Source: Butyricicoccus sp. (GTDB taxonomy: Bacteria; Bacillota; Clostridia; Oscillospirales; Butyricicoccaceae). From it: a stretch of DNA of 46,725 nt. A program made the position numbers and the translations under genes. The stretch spans positions 1 through 46,725 of the forward strand of contig JAHHRJ010000011.1 in NCBI GenBank assembly GCA_020025885.1, in the 5' to 3' direction. Below are positions 15,934 through 24,764 of this stretch, one piece after another (the first letter of the stretch is position 1; each line of letters begins with the position of its first letter). Below the pieces are notes generated by a model. That model worked only from the letters and a program-made list of their open reading frames with translations. It was not told the DNA's origin and made no database searches.

Positions 15934-17976
15934 ATGGCTTTGCAAGCAAAGGTAAGCAAAAAAGAAGATCATGCAGCTGTGTTTCGATCTGGTTGCGATT
16001 GTCGCGCCTATGAGTTTATGGGAGCACATCCAGAAACCTGTGATGATCAGCAAGGCTATCGCTTTTCGGTGTTTGCACCAGAAGCAGTAGAAGTTTCTGT
16101 TATGGGAGAATTTAACGGATGGAGTCGGGATGCGCACAGAATGCAGCGCGACGAACTCGGCATTTGGGAGTGTTTTATTCCGGGTGTCAAGCAGTATGAT
16201 TCTTATAAATATTCCATCCATACAAAAGATGGACAGTTCTTCGATAAAGCCGATCCATATGGATTCCATTCGGAGACTCGTCCGGCAAATGCCTCCAAAA
16301 CCTATGACCTAGCCGGCTATGAATGGCATGATGGGGGCTGGATGAAGTGGCGCGGAGAGCACCTGCCCTATACCGCACCAGTCAATATTTATGAGGTACA
16401 TATGGGCTCATGGAAACGCCATGAGGACGGCAATTTTTATTCCTATCGTCAGCTTGCAGATGAGCTTGTCCCTTATGTTAAGGAGATGGGATACACCCAT
16501 ATTGAATGTATGCCGCTCACCGAGCATCCCTTTGATGGCTCTTGGGGCTATCAGGTCAGCGGATATTTTGCCGCGACTTCGCGCTATGGTACGCCGCATG
16601 ACCTCATGTATTTTGTGGATACCTGCCATCAGGCGGGAATTGGCGTCATTATGGACTGGGTTCCGGCGCACTTCCCAAAAGATGGACATGGACTTGTGGA
16701 GTTTGACGGCTCTTACCTCTATGAATATGCCGATCCGCTCAAGATGGAGCACAGAGAATGGGGCACACGCGTTTTTGACTATGGCAAGGTTTCCGTGCGC
16801 AATCTCTTGTTTTCCTCTGCCATGTTCTGGGTAGAGCAGTTCCATATCGACGGTCTGCGCGTAGATGCAGTCGCTTCTATGCTGTATCTGGATTATAACC
16901 GCAATGACGGTTGGCGTCCCAATATTTATGGCGGACGCGAAAATCTGGAGGCAGTCGATTTCCTGAGACTGCTCAATGAATCCATTTTGACCGATCATCC
17001 AGATGTGATGATGATTGCGGAAGAGTCTACCGCATGGCCTTTGGTTACAAAGCCAGTAAGCGTTGGCGGATTGGGCTTTAACTTTAAGTGGAACATGGGC
17101 TGGATGAATGATATGCTGTGTTATGTCTCTGCTGACCCATTCTTCCGCAAGGATATGCATGATAAAATCACCTTCTCCTTTATGTATGCGTTTTCCGAAA
17201 ACTATATTTTGCCGCTGTCCCATGATGAGGTCGTACATGGCAAGAAGTCTCTGATCGATAAGATGCCAGAGCCGTATGGAAATAAATTTGCATCCCTGCG
17301 TGCGCTCTATGGCTATATGATGGCACATCCAGGCAAAAAGATGCTGTTCATGGGCGGCGAGTTTGCACAGTTTAGCGAGTGGAACGAAGCCCATGGGCTG
17401 GACTGGATGCTGTTGGACTATGATGCACACCGCCAGATGCAGACTTATGTCAAGGCGCTCAATGCGGCGTATCTTGCGAACAAGCAGTTCTGGGAAAATG
17501 ATATGGACTGGCAGGGCTTTGCGTGGATCTCACATGATGACAACCGCAACAACATCATTGCATTCCGCCGCATTGCATCGGACGGCTCCGACCTCATTTG
17601 CGTTGTGAATTTTGCACCTGTTTACCACGAGAGCTATCGCATTGGCGTACCATATGCGGGTACATATGAGGAGATCTTCACCTCAGATGCTGTGGAATTT
17701 GGTGGAACAGGCGTGAAAAATGGCAAGGTGCGCTCTAAGGCGGCAGCTTCTGTGCTGGAGCCTGTTCTGGATGAAGCCGGAAAGAAGATCGCGCCAACGC
17801 TGCATGGCTATGCGGATCTCATTGATCTGGAGATCGCGCCGCTGTCTGCGATCTATCTAAAGGGCAAGCCGCGTGCTGCACGCAAGCCAAAGGCAACGCC
17901 TGCCAAGAAGACAAGCAAAGCGGAAACGCAGGGCAAACGCACAAAGACAACTGCACGCCGCACCCGAAAAGGCTAA
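15934..17976 (+). CDS. glgB: 1,4-alpha-glucan branching enzyme with a basic tail
   Basis: This enzyme of 680 residues makes alpha-1,6 branches in glycogen. It has a CBM48 domain (about 38-130, YRFSVFAPEAVEVSVMGEFNGW) and a GH13 catalytic barrel with nucleophile Asp311 (DGLRVDAVA), acid Glu363 (IAEEST) and the transition-state Asp in LSHDEVVHGK. The C-terminal beta domain ends in an unusual Lys/Arg/Thr/Ala-rich tail of about 35 residues (PAKKTS, KRTKTTARRTRKG). I chose the ATG at 15934, which has GAGGGAG upstream. An in-frame GTG at 15841 would add 31 low-complexity residues. It is the first gene of the glgBCDA order. Confidence 0.93.
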   Translation: MALQAKVSKKEDHAAVFRSGCDCRAYEFMGAHPETCDDQQGYRFSVFAPEAVEVSVMGEFNGWSRDAHRMQRDELGIWECFIPGVKQYDSYKYSIHTKDGQFFDKADPYGFHSETRPANASKTYDLAGYEWHDGGWMKWRGEHLPYTAPVNIYEVHMGSWKRHEDGNFYSYRQLADELVPYVKEMGYTHIECMPLTEHPFDGSWGYQVSGYFAATSRYGTPHDLMYFVDTCHQAGIGVIMDWVPAHFPKDGHGLVEFDGSYLYEYADPLKMEHREWGTRVFDYGKVSVRNLLFSSAMFWVEQFHIDGLRVDAVASMLYLDYNRNDGWRPNIYGGRENLEAVDFLRLLNESILTDHPDVMMIAEESTAWPLVTKPVSVGGLGFNFKWNMGWMNDMLCYVSADPFFRKDMHDKITFSFMYAFSENYILPLSHDEVVHGKKSLIDKMPEPYGNKFASLRALYGYMMAHPGKKMLFMGGEFAQFSEWNEAHGLDWMLLDYDAHRQMQTYVKALNAAYLANKQFWENDMDWQGFAWISHDDNRNNIIAFRRIASDGSDLICVVNFAPVYHESYRIGVPYAGTYEEIFTSDAVEFGGTGVKNGKVRSKAAASVLEPVLDEAGKKIAPTLHGYADLIDLEIAPLSAIYLKGKPRAARKPKATPAKKTSKAETQGKRTKTTARRTRKG

Positions 17977-18010
17977 TTACCAACTACCTGCAAACCATGC
18001 AGGGGGGCTA

Positions 18011-18134
18011 GGGCGTATCTGAAAACAAAGAAATCGACAAATTTTTCGCAGTGAGTGCGTAGATGCAAGGCAAAAAACGCAGCAGATGTCGCGCGTTGTA
18101 GAAAAAGACCTGAATTTTGAAATTTCAGATAGCC
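18011..18134 (+). repeat. MITE-like dispersed repeat, copy 1
   Basis: This is a 124-bp non-coding element between glgB and glgC with imperfect terminal inverted repeats (GGGCGTATCTGAAAA at the left, TTTCAGATAGCC at the right). An inverted, longer copy lies at 35703-35862 and a decayed partial copy at about 43116-43184. No coding potential is seen; it may be a non-autonomous mobile element. The rest of the 17977-18172 gap is unremarkable. Confidence 0.75.
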
Positions 18135-18172
18135 TCTAATATAAAACTGAGATTAAGAAACGGAGAAGAATC

Positions 18173-19387
18173 ATGTATCGGAAAAAAGAATGCGTTGCGA
18201 TGCTGCTGGCAGGCGGACAAGGAAGCAGACTCTATGTTCTCACAACAAAGGTAGCAAAGCCTGCCGTTCCGTTTGGTGGAAAATATCGCATTATTGATTT
18301 TCCCTTGTCCAACTGTGTCAATTCTGGCATTGATACCGTTGGTGTGCTGACCCAGTATGAGCCGCATGTGCTGAATGCGTACATTGGATCGGGTCAGACT
18401 TGGGATCTTGACCGCATGCGCGGTGGTGTTTACACTCTGCCGCCATATCAGCGCGGCAAGGGCTCTGAGTGGTACAAGGGCACAGCAAATGCAATCTATC
18501 AGAACATTGAGTTCGTAGATGAGTATGATCCGGAATATGTGCTCATTCTGTCGGGCGACCATATCTATAAAATGAACTACAACAAGATGCTCAAGCACCA
18601 TAAGCAGATGGGTGCTGATGCAACAATCGCGGTTATGGATGTACCGCTCGCGGAGGCTTGCCGCTTCGGTATTATGAACTGCGATGAAGACGGTACCGTC
18701 TATGAGTTTGAAGAGAAACCGAAGGAGCCAAAGAGCACACTCGCTTCTATGGGCATCTATATTTTTAGCTGGAAGAAGCTGCGCAAATATCTCACCGAGG
18801 ACGAGGCAAATGAAAATTCCTCCAATGACTTTGGTAAGGATATCATTCCGGCTATGCTGAATGCAGGGGAAAAGATGGTTTCCTACCGCTTTGATGGATA
18901 TTGGAAGGATGTTGGTACGATCGAATCGCTGTGGGAGGCAAACATGGATCTGCTGTCTCCAAAGTCGGGACTGAACCTCACCGATGACAGCTGGAAGATT
19001 TATGGACGTAATAACGGTGCGCCCCCGCATTTTACCAGCAAGCAGGCGAAGGTGACTCATTCTCTGATCTCGGAAGGCTGCGAGATCTATGGCAATGTTT
19101 CAGAGTCTGTCCTTTTCTCTGATGTTGTGATCGAGAAGGATGCAACGGTCGAGTATTCGATCTTAATGCCGGGCGCTGTGGTGAAAAGCGGTGCAACGGT
19201 ACGCTACGCGATCATCGCAGAAGATGCACAGATTTGTTCAGGCGCTTCGGTTGGTGCACCGCCGAGTGAAGATGCAGCCGAGGATTGGGGCGTTGCAGTT
19301 GTCGCCGCAGGTGTTCGGATTGGAGAAAATGCCAAGCTGGGCGCGAAAGAAATGGCGGGCGAAGATCTGCCAGATCAGAAATCTTGA
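18173..19387 (+). CDS. glgC: Glucose-1-phosphate adenylyltransferase, catalytic subunit
   Basis: This protein of 404 residues makes ADP-glucose from glucose 1-phosphate and ATP, the committing step of glycogen synthesis. The N-terminal nucleotidyltransferase domain has LAGGQGSRL (13-21), KPAVPFGGKYRIIDF and the metal-binding SGDHIYKMNY. Substrate residues FEEKP and YWKDVGT are present. The C-terminal part is a short left-handed beta-helix with hexapeptide repeats. GGAG precedes the ATG. The gene lies 17 nt before glgD, with which GlgC forms a hetero-oligomer in Firmicutes. Confidence 0.94.
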   Translation: MYRKKECVAMLLAGGQGSRLYVLTTKVAKPAVPFGGKYRIIDFPLSNCVNSGIDTVGVLTQYEPHVLNAYIGSGQTWDLDRMRGGVYTLPPYQRGKGSEWYKGTANAIYQNIEFVDEYDPEYVLILSGDHIYKMNYNKMLKHHKQMGADATIAVMDVPLAEACRFGIMNCDEDGTVYEFEEKPKEPKSTLASMGIYIFSWKKLRKYLTEDEANENSSNDFGKDIIPAMLNAGEKMVSYRFDGYWKDVGTIESLWEANMDLLSPKSGLNLTDDSWKIYGRNNGAPPHFTSKQAKVTHSLISEGCEIYGNVSESVLFSDVVIEKDATVEYSILMPGAVVKSGATVRYAIIAEDAQICSGASVGAPPSEDAAEDWGVAVVAAGVRIGENAKLGAKEMAGEDLPDQKS

Positions 19388-19404
19388 AGGAGACGTGACG
19401 CAAC

Positions 19405-20532
19405 ATGAAAAATATTCTGGGTCTGATTATTGCTTTTGATACCGATAATGATTTGAGAGAGCTGACCGAGCACCGCACCGTAGCGGCGGTACCATTCGGC
19501 GGAAGATATCGCATCGTAGACTTTATGCTGTCCAATATGGTCAATTCTGGTATTTATAAAATTGGTCTTTTGATGAAGGATAAATACCAGTCACTCATTG
19601 ATCACATTGGAAACGGAAAGGATTGGGACTTGTCGCGCAAGAATGCAGGCATCACACTGCTTCCGCCGTATTCCTATTCCAAGAAGGCTTCTCCGCTTGT
19701 AACGGGCGAATACCGCGGCAAGATCGACGCGCTGGCAGGGGCGATCGACTACCTGCAAAAGAACCGTGCAGATTATGTCGTGCTGGCAGACGGTGATCTC
19801 ATTGCGAATATCCCGATGGATGAAGTCGTTGAGGCGCATGAGCAAAGCGGCAATGATATTACGATGGTCGTTGCCAAGCATAACAAAGAAAATCCGTTTA
19901 CTACATACTGCGAAATGAACCGCAAGCGTGAGATCGTGGATATCCGCGTGGGTAACAACAACGACGGTAAGTGCAAATATTCCGCGCTGGGCGTGTATGT
20001 CATGAGCCGCCAATATCTCATTCATCTGATTGCAGATTGCGTGACCCACAACTGCACGCACTTTGAGCGTGAGCTGCTGACCCGCGCTCTGACAGAGAGC
20101 AACATCGGTGCGTATGTATTCAACGAATATAACATTAAGGTATTTGATGCCAAGGATTACTTCCAAGCAAATATGGATATTTTGGACAACGAGTGCAGAA
20201 ACGAACTGTTCCTGCGCACCCGTCCGATCTTTACCCGTATTTATGATGAGTCTCCAGCGTATTATGGAGATAAGGCGGAAGTTTGTGACAGTTTGGTTGC
20301 AGACGGTTGCCATATTGAAGGATGCGTGGTCAACTCGATCCTGTTCCGTGATGTGCTGATCGAAAAGGATGCAGAGATCAAAAATTCGATCATCATGGAA
20401 AATGGACGGATCTTGTCCGGATCATCGCTGGCACATATCGTACTAGACCGCGGCGTTACCATTCGAGAGGGACGCACGATGATGGGACATGAGAATTATC
20501 CGGTCGTGATTGCAAAACGCTCGGTAATTTAA
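19405..20532 (+). CDS. glgD: Glucose-1-phosphate adenylyltransferase-like regulatory subunit GlgD
   Basis: This protein of 375 residues is homologous to GlgC but lacks the catalytic N-terminal signature. The GlgC motif GGQGSRL is replaced by IAFDTDNDLREL, and FEEKP and the catalytic Asp motif are not kept (ADGDLI remains in part). Known biology: GlgD is a non-catalytic or weak partner that raises GlgC activity in Firmicutes. It retains AAVPFGGRYRIVDFMLSN and the C-terminal beta-helix. AAGGAGA precedes the ATG. It ends before a hairpin that lies between it and glgA. Confidence 0.93.
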   Translation: MKNILGLIIAFDTDNDLRELTEHRTVAAVPFGGRYRIVDFMLSNMVNSGIYKIGLLMKDKYQSLIDHIGNGKDWDLSRKNAGITLLPPYSYSKKASPLVTGEYRGKIDALAGAIDYLQKNRADYVVLADGDLIANIPMDEVVEAHEQSGNDITMVVAKHNKENPFTTYCEMNRKREIVDIRVGNNNDGKCKYSALGVYVMSRQYLIHLIADCVTHNCTHFERELLTRALTESNIGAYVFNEYNIKVFDAKDYFQANMDILDNECRNELFLRTRPIFTRIYDESPAYYGDKAEVCDSLVADGCHIEGCVVNSILFRDVLIEKDAEIKNSIIMENGRILSGSSLAHIVLDRGVTIREGRTMMGHENYPVVIAKRSVI

Positions 20533-20574
20533 AATAGGATTGTCCTGATTCTTTACTTGAACGTACTGCTTGTA

Positions 20575-20619
20575 AGCGGGAGCATCCAAACAGTGGAGGC
20601 TCCCGCTGATTTGTTTTTT
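20575..20619 (+). terminator. Intra-cluster terminator or attenuator before glgA
   Basis: A 9-bp stem AGCGGGAGC (20575-20583) with GCTCCCGCT (20599-20607) and a 15-nt loop is followed by TTTGTTTTTT. The GGAG ribosome site of glgA begins immediately after this T run. Expression of glgA may thus be lower than or separate from glgBCD. Confidence 0.75.
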
Positions 20620-20631
20620 GGAGTGATAACT

Positions 20632-22053
20632 ATGAAAATTATGTTTGCCGCTTCTGAGGTTGCACCGTTTATTAAGACGGGCGGTCTTGGAGACGTCATG
20701 GGTGCATTACCGCCAGCACTGGCAGCCGCAGGGCATGATGTACGCGTATTCTGCCCACTGTATCGCGCGATCGGGGCAGGTTGGCGCAAGGAAATGACCG
20801 ACGTACAGCATGTTTATGTACAGCTTAGCTGGCGCAACCAGTATTGTGGTATTTTTTCGCTGGAAAAAGATGGCGTAACCTATTATTTTATTGATAATGA
20901 ATATTATTTTGCACGCAAACAGATCTATGGAGAGTATGACGATGCAGAACGCTTTGCATTTTTCAGCAAAGCAGTGCTGGATATTCTGCCAGAGCTGAAG
21001 TGGAAACCGGATGTCATTCATACAAACGACTGGCAGACCGCGCTTGTTCCGGTGTATTATAACTTGATGTTTGCCGCGCGTCCTGAATATCAGGGCATCA
21101 AAACCGTATTTACCATCCATAATATCGCATTCCAAGGACGCTTTAGGCGCGATGTGCTGGAGTACGTTATGGGCATTGACGATGCGCATTACCGCTCCGG
21201 CTTTATGGTCATGGACGGAGACGTCAACCTCATGAAAGCTGCGATCTTGGCAGCGGGTGCGGTGACAACGGTGTCGCCAAGCTATGCAGAAGAGATCCAG
21301 ACACCGTATTATGGCTGCCGTTTGAATTCCATTTTACAGGATAACAGCTATAAACTGCACGGCATTCTAAACGGCATTGATATGGATGCATTTAATCCAG
21401 CAACTGATCCGGCACTCTGCAAGACGTATACCGATCTTATGGGCAAGCAGGTCAATAAGGAAGAGCTGCTTTCCCTCTGTGGTTTGGAGGGTGATGCAGA
21501 TACACCGATTATTGGTATGGTGGGCAGACTCACTGACCAGAAGGGACTCGATCTTGTGGAGGCGGTACTGGATGATATCCTGCAAGATGATGTGCGGCTG
21601 GTTGTGCTGGGCAAGGGCGATTGGCGATATGAGCAGATGTTCTTAGATGCAAAACGACGCCACCCAGATAAGATATCGGTATCCCTGTTATTTTCTGCGG
21701 AGCTTGCAAATAAAATCTATGCAGGGTCGGATCTGTTCCTGATGCCGTCTAAAACTGAGCCATGCGGACTTGCACAGATGATCGCGCTGCGCTATGGTAC
21801 GATCCCCATCGTGCGTGAAACGGGCGGACTCAAGGACACCATCACGGCGTTTGTGGATTATCTGGGCACAGGAAACGGATTTACATTCTTTAGCTACAAT
21901 GCACATGACATGCTCCATGTGATCCGTGAGGCGTGCGGCGTGTATCGCCATAACCGTGCAGCGTGGGAGTATCTGGTGCAAAACGGCATGGAAAGTGATT
22001 TCGGCTGGGCAAAATCTGCTGAAAAATATGTTGAGGTCTACCGATCCATTTGA
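20632..22053 (+). CDS. glgA: Glycogen synthase (ADP-glucose)
   Basis: This GT5 enzyme of 473 residues extends alpha-1,4-glucan from ADP-glucose. It has the N-terminal KTGGLGDV (15-22) that binds ADP-glucose, a GT-B fold with TVSPSYAEEI, and a C-terminal GMVGRLTDQKGLDL. The catalytic/substrate block PSKTEPCGLAQMIALRYGTIP is followed by ETGGLKDTI. I chose the ATG at 20632, behind GGAG, where the protein begins MKIMFAASEVAPF as in the family. An upstream in-frame extension would cover the terminator hairpin. Confidence 0.94.
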   Translation: MKIMFAASEVAPFIKTGGLGDVMGALPPALAAAGHDVRVFCPLYRAIGAGWRKEMTDVQHVYVQLSWRNQYCGIFSLEKDGVTYYFIDNEYYFARKQIYGEYDDAERFAFFSKAVLDILPELKWKPDVIHTNDWQTALVPVYYNLMFAARPEYQGIKTVFTIHNIAFQGRFRRDVLEYVMGIDDAHYRSGFMVMDGDVNLMKAAILAAGAVTTVSPSYAEEIQTPYYGCRLNSILQDNSYKLHGILNGIDMDAFNPATDPALCKTYTDLMGKQVNKEELLSLCGLEGDADTPIIGMVGRLTDQKGLDLVEAVLDDILQDDVRLVVLGKGDWRYEQMFLDAKRRHPDKISVSLLFSAELANKIYAGSDLFLMPSKTEPCGLAQMIALRYGTIPIVRETGGLKDTITAFVDYLGTGNGFTFFSYNAHDMLHVIREACGVYRHNRAAWEYLVQNGMESDFGWAKSAEKYVEVYRSI

Positions 22054-22295
22054 TATGATAGTAGAGAGGGCAAAAGGCTGTCCGGTATCGCGGACAGAGG
22101 GTAAAATCTAAGGTGCATGTCCTTGGATTTTGAAAATTTCATGTCGCTTCGCTCCAAAATAAAAAGGGCGCAGTGACTTTTTTGACAAGCTGAGCAAAGA
22201 CTTTTTTGAAAGTCTTTGCTTTCAGCAGAATGTGATTTTGCGAGAGTCGGAGCACGTTCGACTTTGGCAAAAGCATTTTCCAAAGGAGTACACGT
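22054..22295. other. Gap between glgA and the GH13 gene, with several hairpins
   Basis: The gap is 242 bp with no gene. It contains the inverted repeat CTGTCCG/CGGACAG (22078-22097), the 78-bp dispersed element on the minus strand (22110-22187), and a stem GCAAAGACTTT/AAAGTCTTTGC (22194-22219). An AAAGGAG ribosome site serves the next gene. Confidence 0.6.
22110..22187 (-). repeat. 78-bp dispersed element, copy A
   Basis: The reverse complement reads TGTCAAAAAAGTCACTGC, then CCTTTTTATTTTGGAGCG, AAGCGAC and AATTTTCAAAATCCAAGGAC. It differs at only a few positions from copies at 25490-25567 and 46674-46725. Like the others it lies next to a strong hairpin at its 5' end. Confidence 0.85.
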
Positions 22296-24188
22296 ATGTT
22301 TCATCAAACCATTTATGCGTCTCGTGACACGCGCTGCAAGGAGCCATTTGGTGCAGCAACTGCGGGTCAGACGATTCGCTTTTCTATTTTTCCACATCGG
22401 GAAACCTATCTGCGTCAGGCAGTTTTATATATTGCAGTAGATGGACAAGAGCCGCAGCCGTACCCAATGGTTTGGGATGGACTGTTCGGAGAATATGATC
22501 GCTATACAGTAGAATTTACCCCTGAGACACCAGATCTATATTGGTATTATTTTTCAGTTGCCGGAAAAGAGCAACAAAACATTTATATCTGCCGCGGTGC
22601 AGGCGGAATTGGATATGAAAGCAATCAGCCAGAAAATTATTATCAGCTGACCGTATACAATGCACACTATGCAGTTGCGGACTGGTTCGGTAAGGGCATT
22701 ACGTATAATATTTTTCCAGATCGCTTTTGCCGCACTGAGATCCCACAGGATTCAGGATATCGGGATACCCGTGTTGTGCATGATAATTGGAATGAAACGC
22801 CTGTTTACCAGCCCAATGAGAACGGAGAAATTCTCAACAATGACTTCTTTGGCGGCAGCTTAAAAGGCGTGCTGTCTAAACTTGATTATTTAGAGTCTCT
22901 GCATGTGCAGACTATTTATTTCAATCCGATCTTTGAGGCATATTCCAACCATCGATATGATACTGGAAACTACAAGTGCATCGATCCTATGATGGGCACG
23001 GAGGAAGATTTCAAGACTCTGTGTGCTGAGGCGAAAAAGCGCGGCATGCGTGTGATTCTGGATGGTGTATTCAGTCACAATGGATACGACAGCCTGTACT
23101 TCAATGCACGCGGACACTATGACAGCGTGGGTGCCTTCCAGTCGAAGGAGTCCCCATACTATGAGTGGTATGACTTTTCTAATTGGCCTAGGGAGTATGC
23201 TTCGTGGTGGGGCATCTACACCTTGCCGCAGGTCAATGAGTTAAATCCCAAGTATTTGGACTACATCGTAGAAGATGAAGACAGCGTCATTCGCCGTTGG
23301 CTGCGTTTGGGTGCTTCGGGCTGGCGGCTCGATGTTGCGGACGAATTGCCGGACGAATTTATCGCAAGGCTGAATGCTGCGGCACGCAGGGAAAAGCCGG
23401 ATGCACTCGTTGTTGGTGAAGTGTGGGAGGATGCGTCCAACAAGATCAGCTACTCTGTGCGCCGCCGCTATTTTCAGGGCGGTGAGCTGGACAGCGTGAT
23501 GAACTACCCGCTCCGTGATGGCATTCTGAGCTTCCTTGGCGGTGCACCTGCACAGGATTTTGCAGAGAAGATGGAGTGCCTGCGCGAAAATTATCCGCGT
23601 GCGGTATTCTATAACCTTATGAATATCATTGGTACCCATGATACGCCGCGTGCGCTGACTGTTATGGGCGCAAAGCCAGAGGACTGGAGCGGCAGTCGGG
23701 AACACCGTGCGGCGACTCGTTTGATGGGCGATGCACTGATCGCCGCAAGAAAGAAGATGTTTCTTGCGGCAGTCATTCAGTTTACCATGCCGGGATCTCC
23801 GACGATCTACTATGGAGATGAAGCGGGCGTGCAGGGCTTTGAAGATCCATTCAACCGCCGCACCTATCCATGGGGCGGTGAGGATGGTTCGCTGCTCACA
23901 TTTTATCGCAAGCTGGCTGAGGTGCGTGCAAACAACAGTGCACTGACAAGCGGTGATCTTACATTCTTACAGGCAACCAAGGATGGACTGCTGGTGTTTG
24001 AGCGTTTTGATAAAGAGACGCGTATTTGGATCGCAGTCAATCGCGATGAAAATGAAATTGTTTTGCGTTTGCCTTGCCATGTGGCAGAAGAACTCTTGAC
24101 GGGCAAGCAATATGAGCCAGCAGAGTCAGATGAGTTTGCCATCCGAATTTCAGGACAGACTGCAATGATTTTACGTGCAACCGAGTGA
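22296..24188 (+). CDS. GH13 alpha-glucan hydrolase (neopullulanase/cyclomaltodextrinase-like)
   Basis: This enzyme of 630 residues has no signal peptide, so it acts in the cytoplasm on glycogen-derived or imported maltodextrins. An N-terminal beta-sandwich (about 1-120) precedes a GH13 barrel with nucleophile Asp346 (GWRLDVADE), acid Glu375 (VGEVWEDAS) and Asp449 (IGTHDTPR). Region I is LDGVFSHNG (255-263). The WWGIYTLPQVNELNP block is typical of neopullulanase-like GH13 members. A small C-terminal domain follows. It lies after glgA and 13 nt before nudF. The exact product specificity cannot be told. Confidence 0.85.
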   Translation: MFHQTIYASRDTRCKEPFGAATAGQTIRFSIFPHRETYLRQAVLYIAVDGQEPQPYPMVWDGLFGEYDRYTVEFTPETPDLYWYYFSVAGKEQQNIYICRGAGGIGYESNQPENYYQLTVYNAHYAVADWFGKGITYNIFPDRFCRTEIPQDSGYRDTRVVHDNWNETPVYQPNENGEILNNDFFGGSLKGVLSKLDYLESLHVQTIYFNPIFEAYSNHRYDTGNYKCIDPMMGTEEDFKTLCAEAKKRGMRVILDGVFSHNGYDSLYFNARGHYDSVGAFQSKESPYYEWYDFSNWPREYASWWGIYTLPQVNELNPKYLDYIVEDEDSVIRRWLRLGASGWRLDVADELPDEFIARLNAAARREKPDALVVGEVWEDASNKISYSVRRRYFQGGELDSVMNYPLRDGILSFLGGAPAQDFAEKMECLRENYPRAVFYNLMNIIGTHDTPRALTVMGAKPEDWSGSREHRAATRLMGDALIAARKKMFLAAVIQFTMPGSPTIYYGDEAGVQGFEDPFNRRTYPWGGEDGSLLTFYRKLAEVRANNSALTSGDLTFLQATKDGLLVFERFDKETRIWIAVNRDENEIVLRLPCHVAEELLTGKQYEPAESDEFAIRISGQTAMILRATE

Positions 24189-24201
24189 AAGGAGACTGCA
24201 T

Positions 24202-24744
24202 ATGGATTTTACAGAAAAGAAAGTCGATGAAACATATTGTTTCCGTGGAAGAATTATCAATACACGTGTGGACAATATCATCCTGCCAAACGGAAAGCCA
24301 AGTATGCGAGAGGTCTGTGAGCACCCTGGCGGCGTTGGTGTACTGCCCATCTGGGAAGATGGAACGGTAACACTGGTGCGCCAGTTCCGTTATCCATTCG
24401 GTGAGACCATGCTGGAAATTCCGGCAGGTAAGCTCGATCATGGTCCAGACGAGGATCACTACACTTGCGGCGTGCGTGAGCTCAAAGAGGAAACCGGATG
24501 CACCGCAGATGAAGTTGTCTATCTTGGCTGTATTTATCCATCTCCCGGTTTTTCTGATGAAGTGACCCACCTCTATGCGGCACGTGGACTGCATCAGGGC
24601 GAGATCGAACTGGACGAAGGCGAATTTTTAGAGCTGGTACGTATGCCGATCAAGGAGCTGGAACAGCGCATTGCAGACGGCGAAGTGTGTGATGCAAAGA
24701 CGGTTGCGGCAATGTATCAGGCACGGATCAAAGGGTTTTTATAA
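24202..24744 (+). CDS. nudF: Nudix hydrolase, ADP-ribose pyrophosphatase-like
   Basis: This protein of 180 residues resembles ADP-ribose pyrophosphatases (RQFRYPFGETMLEIPAGKLD). The Nudix helix is RELKEETGC. Between GKLD and REL the loop is two residues longer than the usual GX5EX7REUXEEXGU, reading GKLDHGPDED and then HYTCGVREL. The metal Glu residues in REL-EE are kept. Substrates could be ADP-ribose or ADP-glucose; the latter would tie it to the glycogen genes just upstream. AAAGGAG precedes the ATG at 24202, and the response regulator gene starts 20 nt later. Confidence 0.82.
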   Translation: MDFTEKKVDETYCFRGRIINTRVDNIILPNGKPSMREVCEHPGGVGVLPIWEDGTVTLVRQFRYPFGETMLEIPAGKLDHGPDEDHYTCGVRELKEETGCTADEVVYLGCIYPSPGFSDEVTHLYAARGLHQGEIELDEGEFLELVRMPIKELEQRIADGEVCDAKTVAAMYQARIKGFL

Positions 24745-24764
24745 AGAACGGAGGGGAGTCCTCT

